From the NCBI GenBank assembly GCA_007279945.1, contig QYPG01000012.1, positions 1 through 37,151 on the forward strand: DNA of 37,151 bases. Reading direction: 5' to 3'. Under the pieces are notes generated by a model. The model had not been told where the DNA came from, ran no database searches, and worked only from the letters and a program-made list of their open reading frames with translations. Shown in pieces: positions 1 through 7,426 of this stretch (position 1 is its first letter; each line of letters opens with the position of its first letter). Made by a program: the position numbers and the translations under genes. The stretch is from Streptomycetaceae bacterium. GTDB taxonomy: Bacteria > Actinomycetota > Actinomycetes > Nanopelagicales > Nanopelagicaceae.

Positions 1-156
1 GAATCCGATGCGCCATGGTGGGTCGTATTTACCGAAGATAGTGAGGGAGTATGTATCGAACCTCAGACCGCACCACCTGATGCGCAGAATTTAGGAATTA
101 CTGGTGAGGACTACATAGAGGCTTTATTCGTTTTCGAGCGTTTGGATATGGATTAA
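1..156 (+). CDS. Aldose 1-epimerase family protein, C-terminal fragment
   Basis: Open from the first base of the window to a TAA at 154-156, 51 residues. The reading includes PWWVVFTE, then IEPQTAPPDA, then ALFVFERL. An E-P-x-T-x-P-P-D-A segment is typical of the C-terminal end of aldose 1-epimerase (GalM-like) proteins, where the Glu lies in the sugar-binding pocket. The family interconverts alpha and beta anomers of hexoses in the cytoplasm. The N-terminal part lies outside the window, so the catalytic His residues cannot be checked. The next start codon lies two bases after this stop, which suggests one operon with the aminotransferase. Confidence 0.7.
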   Translation, partial: ESDAPWWVVFTEDSEGVCIEPQTAPPDAQNLGITGEDYIEALFVFERLDMD

Positions 157-158
157 CA

Positions 159-1520
159 ATGATTAATCGCACGCATTTAGCACAGCTACGTTCAGTTGAA
201 GAAGCTCGCTTTTTAGCATTACATCCTAAGAGCGGCCAACTTTTTGAAGCGGGAAAGAAAAATATGCCTGGCGGTGTACCTATGTCATGGATGGCCAAGT
301 GGCCCGGTGCTTATCCAGTTTTTGTTGAGAACGCTAAAGGTGCGCGCTTTACTGACGTTGATGGAAATACCTATATTGATTTTTGTTTAGGTGATACCGG
401 ATCCATGACCGGCCACTCACCCGATGCAACGGTCGCTGCGATTCGCGAACAAGTCGGCAAGGGAATTACTGCCATGTTGCCTACGGCCGATGCAGCGATT
501 GTTTCGGGTGAATTAGCCCACCGCTTTGGTTTACCTCTGTGGCAGTTCACAGTATCGGCCACCGATGCTAATCGCCATGTCATTCGTTATTCACGAATGA
601 TTACTGGCCGTTCGAAAATTGTCGTTATCGATCGTTGCTACCACGGCAGCGTCGATGAAACATTTGCAACTCTTGATGCGGAAGGAAATACCGTAGCCCG
701 TGAAGGAAATATCGGTGCACCAGTTGCACTTGATGTCACTACCCGCGTTGTTGAGTTCAACGATATTTCAGGTATGGAAAAAGCTTTAGCACATGGTGAT
801 GTTGCAGCGATTTTGATGGAACCTGCCATGACTAACGTTGGAATTGTTCTACCCCACGCCGGTTATTTAGAGGCTGTACAGGCTTTAGCTAAAAAATATG
901 GAACGATTTTAATTATCGATGAGACCCATACAATCTCAGTTGGTCCCGGTGGAATGACCGCTGACCGTGGATTAAAGCCGGATTTTCTTACTATTGGTAA
1001 AGCTATCGCAGGTGGAATTCCTACTGGAACTTTTGGAATGACGCACGAGATCGCTGATTCAATTAAAAAAATGGTTGAGCTAGAGATCATTGATACTGGC
1101 GGCATCGGTGGCACCCTGGCTGGTAACGCCCTATCGCTGGCTTCTATGCGCGCCACATTGACCCAAGTTTTAACCCAAGAAAACTTTGACCGCATGATTG
1201 ATTTAGGTACGCGTTGGTCTGATGGCGTAGATGCTGCGATACGAGAGTTTGAATTACCGTGGACGTGTAATCGTTTAGGTGCACGTGGGGAATATATGTT
1301 TGGCAAGACCGCTCCGGTTACTGGGGCCGATGCGAATAATGCGGGAGACTTTGAACTAGAGCAGTACATACATCTGCGTATGCTCAACGATGGTTTTTTG
1401 ATTACGCCTTTTCACAATATGGCTTTGATGTGTCCTGATACAACGGCGGCGGATGTAGATGCGCATACTCACGCATTTCGGGTTATGTGCGCCGAACTCA
1501 CAGGGAACCCACAGAGCTGA
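159..1520 (+). CDS. Class III PLP-dependent aminotransferase (glutamate-1-semialdehyde aminomutase-like)
   Basis: A 453-residue fold-type I, class III aminotransferase. IIDETH holds the cofactor-binding Asp (D254), and TIGKAIAGG holds the Schiff-base Lys (K281). YHGSVDE sits in the usual substrate/PLP region, and DGNTYIDFCLG is the typical N-terminal motif. The length fits the family. The usual S-G-T-E-A phosphate-binding signature is replaced by S-A-T-D-A-N, so this is probably not the haem enzyme HemL but a related aminotransferase of unknown amino donor. No haem genes are nearby. It follows the epimerase fragment by two bases with no clear Shine-Dalgarno, consistent with translational coupling. 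The class is sure; the substrate is unknown. Confidence 0.85.
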   Translation: MINRTHLAQLRSVEEARFLALHPKSGQLFEAGKKNMPGGVPMSWMAKWPGAYPVFVENAKGARFTDVDGNTYIDFCLGDTGSMTGHSPDATVAAIREQVGKGITAMLPTADAAIVSGELAHRFGLPLWQFTVSATDANRHVIRYSRMITGRSKIVVIDRCYHGSVDETFATLDAEGNTVAREGNIGAPVALDVTTRVVEFNDISGMEKALAHGDVAAILMEPAMTNVGIVLPHAGYLEAVQALAKKYGTILIIDETHTISVGPGGMTADRGLKPDFLTIGKAIAGGIPTGTFGMTHEIADSIKKMVELEIIDTGGIGGTLAGNALSLASMRATLTQVLTQENFDRMIDLGTRWSDGVDAAIREFELPWTCNRLGARGEYMFGKTAPVTGADANNAGDFELEQYIHLRMLNDGFLITPFHNMALMCPDTTAADVDAHTHAFRVMCAELTGNPQS

Positions 1521-1594
1521 CTGTGGATTGGCACAGAGATATCTTCTATTCTTCACTTATCCATACAAAAGTGTGGCAGTTAGAGGGGGTCGAC

Positions 1595-1957
1595 GTGAAG
1601 GCATTAACTCGAAGCATTGCAGCTGCATCAATGGCTGGAATCTTTGCACTTGCGGGAATTTCAGGAGCGGCTGCAGATGTCGCAGCACCAGCAGTAAAGA
1701 AAGTTGCGCTGACTCCAGAGCAAAAAGCCGCCTTCGAAGCAGCCAAAGCTACTTTCCAGGCTGCACGCACTGCGCGTCATAGCGCAGTCGCATCAGCTAA
1801 GAACACTGTTGCTACGGCAAAGTCGGCTCGCGACGCGGCAATTGCAGCGGCGACAACTAAAGATGCACGCGTTGCTGCACGTACAACTTTTAAATCAGTC
1901 ATTGCAACTGCAAAGGCTGCAGTACCAGCGAAACCGGTAAAACCAGTTCGACCATAA
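1595..1957 (+). CDS. Secreted alanine-rich small protein
   Basis: About 120 residues from a GTG at 1595. I prefer this start to the longer frame opening at 1487 because a purine-rich Shine-Dalgarno (agaggggg, about 1582-1589) lies just upstream and because it gives a clean signal peptide: basic VKALTR, a hydrophobic stretch, then cleavage near SGAAA-DVAAP around residue 26. The mature part is almost all Ala, Lys, Thr and Arg with many A-x-x-x-A spacings, so it is probably one long helix or coiled coil, ending in a short Pro/Lys/Val tail (KPVKPVRP). I recognise no domain. Similar Ala/Lys-rich exported proteins are common in actinobacteria. The gene is monocistronic and ends in a strong terminator. 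Confidence 0.7.
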   Translation: MKALTRSIAAASMAGIFALAGISGAAADVAAPAVKKVALTPEQKAAFEAAKATFQAARTARHSAVASAKNTVATAKSARDAAIAAATTKDARVAARTTFKSVIATAKAAVPAKPVKPVRP

Positions 1958-1970
1958 ATCAGGGATGCAC

Positions 1971-2003
1971 AAAAAAGGAGCCGGTTCCCCTGGCTCCTTT
2001 TTT
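1971..2003. terminator. Bidirectional rho-independent terminator
   Basis: A perfect 12-base inverted repeat (aaaaaaggagcc / ggctcctttttt) surrounds a 9-base loop. The A tract on one side and T tract on the other let it work on both strands. It lies between the 3' ends of the Ala-rich protein gene (+) and the mshD-like gene (-) and probably serves both. Confidence 0.9.
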
Positions 2004-2016
2004 ATTTCCCACTTGT

Positions 2017-2490
2017 TTAATTAAACCCCAACGCTTCGTAGAGTTTTAAGCCTTTTACATTATCGGCATCTACATAAAGCATCGCTTCTTGAATTCCTTT
2101 ACTGAATAGATAGTTCATAGCTGCAATTGAGACTGCGCGGCCAATACCATGACCGATGTAATCAGGGTCAACACCAACAACAAATAACTCACCAACCGGG
2201 GCTTGATTCACAAGATCATGGTGAATCTTGGTCCAACACGTGCCGACCAACTGCCCATTCTCAACGGCGATAAAAAAGCCTGCAGCATCAAACCACGGTT
2301 CGGCCATTCGGTTTTCTAAATCTTGCATTACCCAATGACCTTGATCGGGATGATGAGTGAAGACTTTATTGTTGAGCTCTAACCAGGCTTGTTTATGCAG
2401 TGAGGCATTAAAGGTTTCAATAGAAAAACCATGATCAGTATCGGGAATTCGTCCCTGCAGAGTGCGGTGAATCTTTAATATATGACGCAT
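2017..2490 (-). CDS. mshD: Mycothiol synthase MshD-like, single GNAT domain
   Basis: A 157-residue GNAT acetyltransferase matching the second (catalytic) half of MshD, which transfers acetyl from acetyl-CoA to Cys-GlcN-Ins in the last step of mycothiol synthesis. Diagnostic segments are AWLELNNKVF, HPDQGHW, PWFDAAGFF, then GELFVVGVDPDYIGHGIGRA (acetyl-CoA loop) and LYVDADN, LYEALGF. Mycobacterial MshD has about 315 residues in two GNAT domains. Here the N-terminal domain is absent, since glnR lies two bases upstream, and the protein stops at ...EALGFN, short of the last strand of the fold. No other reading frame restores that strand. Position after glnR matches the mycobacterial order and supports the name. 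Whether it is active is inferred. Confidence 0.75.
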   Translation of the reverse strand: MRHILKIHRTLQGRIPDTDHGFSIETFNASLHKQAWLELNNKVFTHHPDQGHWVMQDLENRMAEPWFDAAGFFIAVENGQLVGTCWTKIHHDLVNQAPVGELFVVGVDPDYIGHGIGRAVSIAAMNYLFSKGIQEAMLYVDADNVKGLKLYEALGFN

Positions 2491-2492
2491 GA

Positions 2493-3206
2493 TTAAACGC
2501 GTTCGTTAATAGAGCTCTCTTTGCCAGCTGACGGCATCGTAAATCGATAACCAACGTTGCGAACTGTTCCGATGATTGATTCAAACTCTGGGCCAAGCTT
2601 TGAACGTAGGCGGCGAATATGCACATCTACTGTGCGCGTACCTCCGAAATAGTCGTAGCCCCAGATTTCTTGCAGCAACTGCGCGCGAGTAAATACACGT
2701 CCTGGGTGCTGAGCTAAATACTTTAACAATTCAAACTCTTTAAAAGTTAAATCTAAAACATTTCCCTTAAGCCTGGCGGTATACGTTGATTCATCGATAG
2801 CAACATCACCGCTGCGAATCTCGCCGGAGTGTGGATCGCTACTTGCAATTGCTGCCAAGTGTTTGCCAACTGCGATACGGATTCGCGCATCAACTTCGGC
2901 GGGACCTGATGTATCCAACATGACATCATCGATTCCCCACTCAGCGCTCACTGCAGATAAACCGCCTTCAGTTGCAATCACGATGATGGGGCAGCCAAGA
3001 CCTGTAGTTGCTAAAAGCCGCGTTAAAGACTTTGCAGAAGGTAGGTCGCGTCGTGCATCTACGAGAATCACATCGACATCGGGAACATCTACTAAGACGC
3101 TAGCTTCAGCAGGCAAGATGCGAACCTGATGCGCAAGTAAACCGAGCGCGGGTAGAACTTCTGCGCTCGCGCCAGACGTGTTCGTCAGGAGCAAGACCTT
3201 GGCCAT
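2493..3206 (-). CDS. glnR: GlnR, OmpR-type nitrogen regulator
   Basis: A 237-residue orphan response regulator. The N-terminal receiver is atypical: ILVDAR keeps one Asp (D50, matching the conserved Asp of actinobacterial GlnR), but the usual acidic pocket is missing. [14 protein letters not shown] and [12 protein letters not shown] match GlnR closely. The C-terminal winged helix has [44 protein letters not shown] and [10 protein letters not shown]. GlnR controls nitrogen assimilation genes such as glnA and amtB. I choose ATG 3206 over the upstream in-frame GTG at 3212 because a TAGTCT box lies six bases before it, as at other leaderless starts here. It is divergent from the Fur-family gene (68 bases apart) and two bases before mshD. 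Confidence 0.92.
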   Translation of the reverse strand: MAKVLLLTNTSGASAEVLPALGLLAHQVRILPAEASVLVDVPDVDVILVDARRDLPSAKSLTRLLATTGLGCPIIVIATEGGLSAVSAEWGIDDVMLDTSGPAEVDARIRIAVGKHLAAIASSDPHSGEIRSGDVAIDESTYTARLKGNVLDLTFKEFELLKYLAQHPGRVFTRAQLLQEIWGYDYFGGTRTVDVHIRRLRSKLGPEFESIIGTVRNVGYRFTMPSAGKESSINERV

Positions 3207-3212
3207 TGGCAC

Positions 3213-3218
3213 AGACTA
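3213..3218 (-). promoter_or_regulatory. Predicted -10 box of leaderless glnR
   Basis: TAGTCT on the minus strand, then six bases, then ATG 3206. No clear -35 is seen. The spacing puts the transcript 5' end at or next to the start codon. Confidence 0.5.
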
Positions 3219-3262
3219 CCCCTGAGAAAACAATGCTTCCAATCGCAGTAATGGCTATGGCC

Positions 3263-3268
3263 TAAGGT
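3263..3268 (+). promoter_or_regulatory. Predicted -10 box of leaderless fur-family gene
   Basis: TAAGGT followed by six bases (aggaac) and ATG 3275. The spacer is also mildly purine-rich, so a short-leader reading is possible. Confidence 0.45.
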
Positions 3269-3274
3269 AGGAAC

Positions 3275-3679
3275 ATGGCTGACAAGCATGAACTCCATGA
3301 AAAGGGCTTACGCCTTACGCCTCAGCGCGAACTTGTGTTAGCTGCCGTGCGCGAACTTGGTCACTCAACCCCTGAAGAAGTTGCCGAGAAAGTACGCACG
3401 ACTCATCCAGGTATCAATCTTTCAACGGTCTATCGCAACTTAGAGACGCTAGAAAATGTCGGCCTTGTTCAACATACGCACTTAGGCCATGGCGGGGCGA
3501 CGTATCACGCCGCTGAAGAGTTAACGCATCTACATTTAGTGTGCGGAAAGTGTGCAAGCGTTGGCGATGCGCCGATTGAGGTTGCCGCTAACTTTGTAAA
3601 TACTTTGGCCGATGACTATGGCTTTAAAACCGACGTTACACACTTTGCGGTGTACGGAACCTGTACTAACTGCCAATGA
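3275..3679 (+). CDS. Fur-family metal-responsive repressor (Zur-like)
   Basis: A 134-residue Fur-family protein. The N-terminal winged helix includes LRLTPQRELVLAAV and NLSTVYRNLETLE, the recognition helix. The C-terminal half has HLHLVCGKC (C90 and C93) and a closing CTNC (C130 and C133), the structural zinc site of four Cys. LGHGGATYH supplies His ligands for the sensing site. The sequence looks nearer to Zur than to iron-sensing Fur, but I cannot settle the metal from one sequence. Its stop overlaps the start of ygfZ by four bases (ATGA), so the regulator and an Fe-S maintenance protein are co-transcribed. It is divergent from glnR, and a shared regulatory gap is possible. Confidence 0.88.
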   Translation: MADKHELHEKGLRLTPQRELVLAAVRELGHSTPEEVAEKVRTTHPGINLSTVYRNLETLENVGLVQHTHLGHGGATYHAAEELTHLHLVCGKCASVGDAPIEVAANFVNTLADDYGFKTDVTHFAVYGTCTNCQ

Positions 3680-4575
3680 GCGCGGTACTTGTCGAAGACG
3701 GCGTCGATAAAGGTGCAATCTGGCACTTTGGCGAACCCGTTAAAGAACAGCGCGCGTTAGGGGCTGGAACGGCGTGGGCCGATCTTTCACACTTGAGAGT
3801 GATTGCAGTCAGCGGTGATGATCGTTTGAAGTGGTTGCATGATTTAACAACTCAGTTCCTCAATGATTTAGGCGTTGGCCTCTGGACATCGGCGATGATC
3901 TTGGATCCTCAGGGCCATATCGAGTACCAATTTAATGTAGTCGATGACGGTGCAACTACCTGGCTAGTTTTAGATCCTGGTTATGCCGAAACACTTCTTG
4001 CGTATTTAACTAAGATGAAATTTATGTTAAAGGTCGACGTTCGCGATGCTAGTAATGAATTCGCAGTTTTGCGTGCACCTGGTGTGACAACTGAGATTGG
4101 TGGACCATTCGCACTCGTAGCACGTACGGAGTTAGCAGATATAAGTGAGGGATTTAATTTAGTTGCTACACAAATCGGTACGTGGGCACTGGATGCAGAG
4201 CGCGTTGCTGCTGGCCGTCCACGTATTGGTTTTGAGACTGATCATAAATCGATTCCCAATGAAATCGGCGTACTGAACAAGTCTGTACATATGAATAAAG
4301 GCTGTTATCGAGGACAAGAGACCGTGGCTAAGGTTTTCAATTTAGGTAATCCACCTCGGCGTCTAGTGATGTTGCACCTTGATGGCAGCGATGTGGCATT
4401 TCCACCTAAAGGTACAAAAGTTGAGAACGATGGGGTAGTTGTTGGTTTTATTGGCACGGTTGCACGCCACCACGAGCTAGGCACAATCGCGTTAGCAATT
4501 GTGAAGCGAAATACGCCAGTTGAGGCAACGCTGAGCATTGAAGGCGTGCCCGCTTCGCAGGAAGTGATTGTTTAG
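3676..4575 (+). CDS. ygfZ: Folate-binding Fe-S cluster repair protein YgfZ
   Basis: A 299-residue member of the GcvT-like YgfZ family. The family signature K-G-C-Y-x-G-Q-E is present as NKGCYRGQETVAKV, with the invariant Cys at C210. WLHDLTTQFLNDL and the preceding SGDDRLK match the N-terminal folate-binding region. YgfZ proteins bind tetrahydrofolate and support repair or assembly of some Fe-S enzymes in the cytoplasm; they do not act as aminomethyltransferases. The start is fixed by the ATGA overlap with the Fur-family gene. Mycobacteria keep a homologue near glnR-mshD and nitrobindin, which agrees with this block. Confidence 0.9.
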   Translation: MSAVLVEDGVDKGAIWHFGEPVKEQRALGAGTAWADLSHLRVIAVSGDDRLKWLHDLTTQFLNDLGVGLWTSAMILDPQGHIEYQFNVVDDGATTWLVLDPGYAETLLAYLTKMKFMLKVDVRDASNEFAVLRAPGVTTEIGGPFALVARTELADISEGFNLVATQIGTWALDAERVAAGRPRIGFETDHKSIPNEIGVLNKSVHMNKGCYRGQETVAKVFNLGNPPRRLVMLHLDGSDVAFPPKGTKVENDGVVVGFIGTVARHHELGTIALAIVKRNTPVEATLSIEGVPASQEVIV

Positions 4576-4593
4576 TCAAGGTAGGCTTAGCGT

Positions 4594-4722
4594 GTGGAGC
4601 TTTTTACATCGATAATCCTTGGCCTTGTAGCCATTGCATTAGGTGTTGCTCTGATTTTTTATGCATTCCGTGGTCGTCAATCTCAAGCACGACGTTCACC
4701 TAAATTTAGAGGACGCCCATAG
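4594..4722 (+). CDS. 42-residue single-pass membrane microprotein
   Basis: An open frame from GTG 4594 to TAG 4720-4722, directly abutting the nitrobindin ATG at 4723. It reads a short acidic start (VELFTS), about 20 hydrophobic residues (IILGLVAIALGVALIFYAF), then a basic tail (RGRQSQARRSPKFRGRP), so the predicted topology is N-out, C-in. A good Shine-Dalgarno (aaggtagg, 4578-4585 region) lies about nine bases ahead. The ribosome site, the coherent membrane segment and the exact abutment at both sides support a real gene. I know no family for it. Function unknown; it could help anchor or regulate a neighbour. Confidence 0.6.
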   Translation: MELFTSIILGLVAIALGVALIFYAFRGRQSQARRSPKFRGRP

Positions 4723-5223
4723 ATGGTTTTTACAATTCCCGAAGGCCTGCATGCAGATCTCAATCCGTTGGCCTGGCTGGTTGGTACATGGCGCGGTAAA
4801 GGCCGCGGTGAATATCCAGGTATAGAGCCCTTTGAGTATGCGCATGAAGTAGTTTTTAATCATGACGGTCGTCCATTTTTAAATTATTTCTCTCGTTCAT
4901 GGATATTAGATGCAGAGGGTGAAATAGTGCGCCCAGGTGCATCCGAAGCTGGTTTTTGGCGCACTAAGCCTAATAATGTTTTAGAGGTTGTAATGTCACA
5001 CAACACTGGAATTTCTGAGGGTTGGGTTGGACAGTTTGATGGTCCGAAGATTCAATTAGTTTTAGATCAAGGGTATTCAGCGCCAAGTGCCAAGATTGTT
5101 ACCGCCGGTGTTCGTTTATACGGCCTTGTTGCGGGAGAACTTTTCTTTGCCTATGACATGGCCGCTGAAGGTAAAGAGTTACAAGCCCATATTTGGTCTT
5201 CACTTGAACGCCAGAGCGAATAA
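4723..5223 (+). CDS. Nitrobindin-like haem-binding beta-barrel protein
   Basis: A 166-residue FABP-like/nitrobindin (THAP4-type) protein. The N-terminal signature G-x-W-x-G-x-G-x-G at residues 21-29 (GTWRGKGRG) is followed by YPGIEPFEY. Near the C-terminus QAHIWSSLER holds H156, the expected proximal haem ligand. The family forms a 10-stranded barrel binding ferric haem and reacting with nitric oxide or peroxynitrite; M. tuberculosis Rv0813c and Rv2717c are relatives. It follows the 42-residue ORF with no gap and precedes the asparaginase gene by three bases, so all are likely one transcript. Haem binding is predicted from the motif only. Confidence 0.88.
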   Translation: MVFTIPEGLHADLNPLAWLVGTWRGKGRGEYPGIEPFEYAHEVVFNHDGRPFLNYFSRSWILDAEGEIVRPGASEAGFWRTKPNNVLEVVMSHNTGISEGWVGQFDGPKIQLVLDQGYSAPSAKIVTAGVRLYGLVAGELFFAYDMAAEGKELQAHIWSSLERQSE

Positions 5224-5226
5224 TTA

Positions 5227-6150
5227 ATGTCATTACTTATCGGAGAAACTCTTGCTGAATTAGTCAGAAATGATGTTGTTGAATCTATTCACGTAGGCCA
5301 CTTTGTTGCGCTCAATAGTGATGGTTCGATCATGATGCAAAGAGGTGATCCAACACAGCTTATTTATCCGCGTTCCTCATATAAATCTATTTTGGCATCG
5401 GCCATGGTTCGCAGTGGGGTTGTATTAGAGCCACGTTTATTAGCACTTACGTGTGCATCACATTCGGGTTTAGAGATGCATCAAAAAGGCGCGTTAGAGA
5501 TTTTGGCACTTGCTGGTTTAGATGAGAATGCATTGCAGAATGTAAAGGGTCGACCACTTGATGAAGCTGCAGCCCTTGCAACCCCAGTAGCAACACGTTT
5601 GGCTATGAACTGTAGTGGCAAGCACTCTGGAATGCTTTTGGGCTGCGCAACAAATGGCTGGCCAATTGAAAACTATTTAGATCCACGCCACCCTTTACAG
5701 ATTGCCTTTAAGAATGAGTTAGAAATATTATCTGGTGAAAAAATTACTCATACTGCAATCGATGGATGTGGTGCACCATTATTTTTGATTTCTCTGCTTG
5801 GTCTTGCACGAGCAGTTAGAGCACTGACAATTTCAGTTGATCCAGTTCACCAACGCGTTGTGAATGCCTGTCGAGAGTTTCCAGAGATGGTTGCAGGCCC
5901 TAATCGCATGTCTACCAAGATTATGAAAATCCACCCTGGAGTCTTTATGAAAAGTGGCGCTGAATCAGTAATGGTGGCATCAGTGCCCGATGGTCGCACG
6001 TATGCATTCAAAGTAAATGATGGGGGTTTACGATCCCGTGAGGCTATAACCGTTGCTGGTTTGAAGTTATTAGGTGTTGAGGCTGATATCGAGTTAGAAA
6101 AAGTCTACGGCGGAGGTCAGATAGTTGGCTCCATTCGCGCAACTTTCTAA
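5227..6150 (+). CDS. L-asparaginase II family (Rhizobium etli type, class 3)
   Basis: A 307-residue enzyme of the asparaginase II family, unrelated to the E. coli types and similar in fold to Ser-dependent amidases. PRSSYKS supplies the S-x-x-K pair (S50, K53), CASHSG supplies the second Ser, and NCSGKHSGML with DGCGAP give the two Cys and the Lys that bind zinc in the R. etli enzyme. It hydrolyses L-asparagine to aspartate and ammonia in the cytoplasm, which fits the nearby nitrogen regulator glnR. It starts three bases after nitrobindin. Length and motifs are complete. Confidence 0.88.
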   Translation: MSLLIGETLAELVRNDVVESIHVGHFVALNSDGSIMMQRGDPTQLIYPRSSYKSILASAMVRSGVVLEPRLLALTCASHSGLEMHQKGALEILALAGLDENALQNVKGRPLDEAAALATPVATRLAMNCSGKHSGMLLGCATNGWPIENYLDPRHPLQIAFKNELEILSGEKITHTAIDGCGAPLFLISLLGLARAVRALTISVDPVHQRVVNACREFPEMVAGPNRMSTKIMKIHPGVFMKSGAESVMVASVPDGRTYAFKVNDGGLRSREAITVAGLKLLGVEADIELEKVYGGGQIVGSIRATF

Positions 6151-6157
6151 CTAGTCG

Positions 6158-6163
6158 TACCCT
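6158..6163 (+). promoter_or_regulatory. Predicted -10 box of leaderless mshA
   Basis: TACCCT, six bases (tacgtc), then ATG 6170, in the 19-base gap after the asparaginase gene. There is no Shine-Dalgarno, which favours a leaderless start over read-through translation. Confidence 0.55.
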
Positions 6164-6169
6164 TACGTC

Positions 6170-7426
6170 ATGAACGGGCGCATAGCCACCGTAATGGTGC
6201 ATACATCTCCACTAGATCAGCCAGGTATTGGCGATGCTGGTGGAATGAATATCTATGTCGTCGAGTCGGCTCAACGAATGGCAGCCATGGGTGTGGAGGT
6301 TGATATTTTTACCCGCCGAACTGAAAGCGATCAGCCAGATATAGTCGAAATATCTAAAGGTGTACGGGTTCGCTACTTTGATTGTGGTCACGGACATTTA
6401 ACTAAAGAGCAGCTGCCAGTGCATATTTTGGGACTCTCGAAAGAGTTTTTAAGAATCCTGCGCAACGAAAAATACGATGCGATTCATTCGCACTATTGGA
6501 TTTCAGGAAAAGTTGCCATGCCTGCCGCTGCCGAACTTGGAATTCCACTTGTCCACACTATGCATACGATGGCGCGTGTAAAGAATTTAAATTTAGCCGA
6601 AGGTGAAAGCCCTGAGCCAATGATTCGCGTGCAAGGTGAAACTCAGGTCGCAGCAGCGGCCCAAGCATTAATCGCTAACACTGATTCTGAGGCAGCCAGT
6701 CTGGTCTCGTTATATGAAGCCTGCCCAGACATAGTTCATGTTGTAACCCCTGGCGTTGATCTTTATACATTTACTCCAGGAAAGGGTCGTAAGAGTGCAC
6801 GAGAGAGTATCGGCACTCCACAAGACGCGTTAGTTGTAACTTTTGTTGGGCGCATTCAGCCGCACAAAGGTCCAGAAATATTGATCCGTGCAACATCTGA
6901 ATTGGTAAAACACTCTCCACTGATTCGCCCAACATTAATCGTCAATATTAGTGGCGGAGCGTCAGGGGCTAACACTGAAGAAGTAGAACGTTTGCAAGAA
7001 CTGACTACGTGGTTAGGAATCGATGATGTCGTTCGCTTTACTCCACCTATTCCTCGTGCTGAGCTACCTCAGTGGTATCGCGCCGCAGATTTAGTGTGTG
7101 TACCAAGTTATTCCGAGTCATTTGGATTAGTGGCACTTGAAGCACAAGCCTGCGGAACACCAGTAATTGCAACTGCTGTAGGTGGTTTGCGCACTGCAGT
7201 GGCTGATGGAATTTCAGGTGTTCTAGTCGATGGTCATGACCCTAAAGCGTGGTCATCGGTTATCGCACGCTTAATGCACGAGCCACAGCGACGTGTTTTG
7301 TTATCAGTGGGAGCTGTTGAGCATGCTTCACACTTTGGTTGGGATGCAACCGCGCGTGGAACCTTGGATATTTATGATCAAGTTATTACGCAAGCACAGC
7401 AATCCAGAAAGATTTCTAGTCAGTAA
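6170..7426 (+). CDS. mshA: D-inositol-3-phosphate glycosyltransferase MshA
   Basis: A 418-residue GT4 (GT-B fold) glycosyltransferase for the first step of mycothiol synthesis: GlcNAc from UDP-GlcNAc to 1L-myo-inositol-1-phosphate. The N-terminal HTSPLDQPGIGDAGGMNIYV is characteristic of MshA and lies in the acceptor site. HSHYWISG follows in the first domain. In the second domain FVGRIQPHKGPE is the donor-binding start, and ESFGLVALE is the E-x7-E motif (E316, E324). The stop overlaps the start of the YbjN gene by one base. With the mshD-like gene 4 kb away this supports mycothiol as the low-molecular-weight thiol; mshB and mshC are not in the window. Confidence 0.95.
   Translation: MNGRIATVMVHTSPLDQPGIGDAGGMNIYVVESAQRMAAMGVEVDIFTRRTESDQPDIVEISKGVRVRYFDCGHGHLTKEQLPVHILGLSKEFLRILRNEKYDAIHSHYWISGKVAMPAAAELGIPLVHTMHTMARVKNLNLAEGESPEPMIRVQGETQVAAAAQALIANTDSEAASLVSLYEACPDIVHVVTPGVDLYTFTPGKGRKSARESIGTPQDALVVTFVGRIQPHKGPEILIRATSELVKHSPLIRPTLIVNISGGASGANTEEVERLQELTTWLGIDDVVRFTPPIPRAELPQWYRAADLVCVPSYSESFGLVALEAQACGTPVIATAVGGLRTAVADGISGVLVDGHDPKAWSSVIARLMHEPQRRVLLSVGAVEHASHFGWDATARGTLDIYDQVITQAQQSRKISSQ

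Noticed and set aside
863-1387. 174-codon frame on the minus strand
   Set aside because: Wholly antisense to the aminotransferase, rich in Ser, Pro and Arg, with no motif; a shadow frame.
1459-1782. 107-codon plus-strand frame overlapping the end of the aminotransferase
   Set aside because: Cys/Ser/Arg-rich, and in a different frame from the signal peptide protein that fits this stretch.
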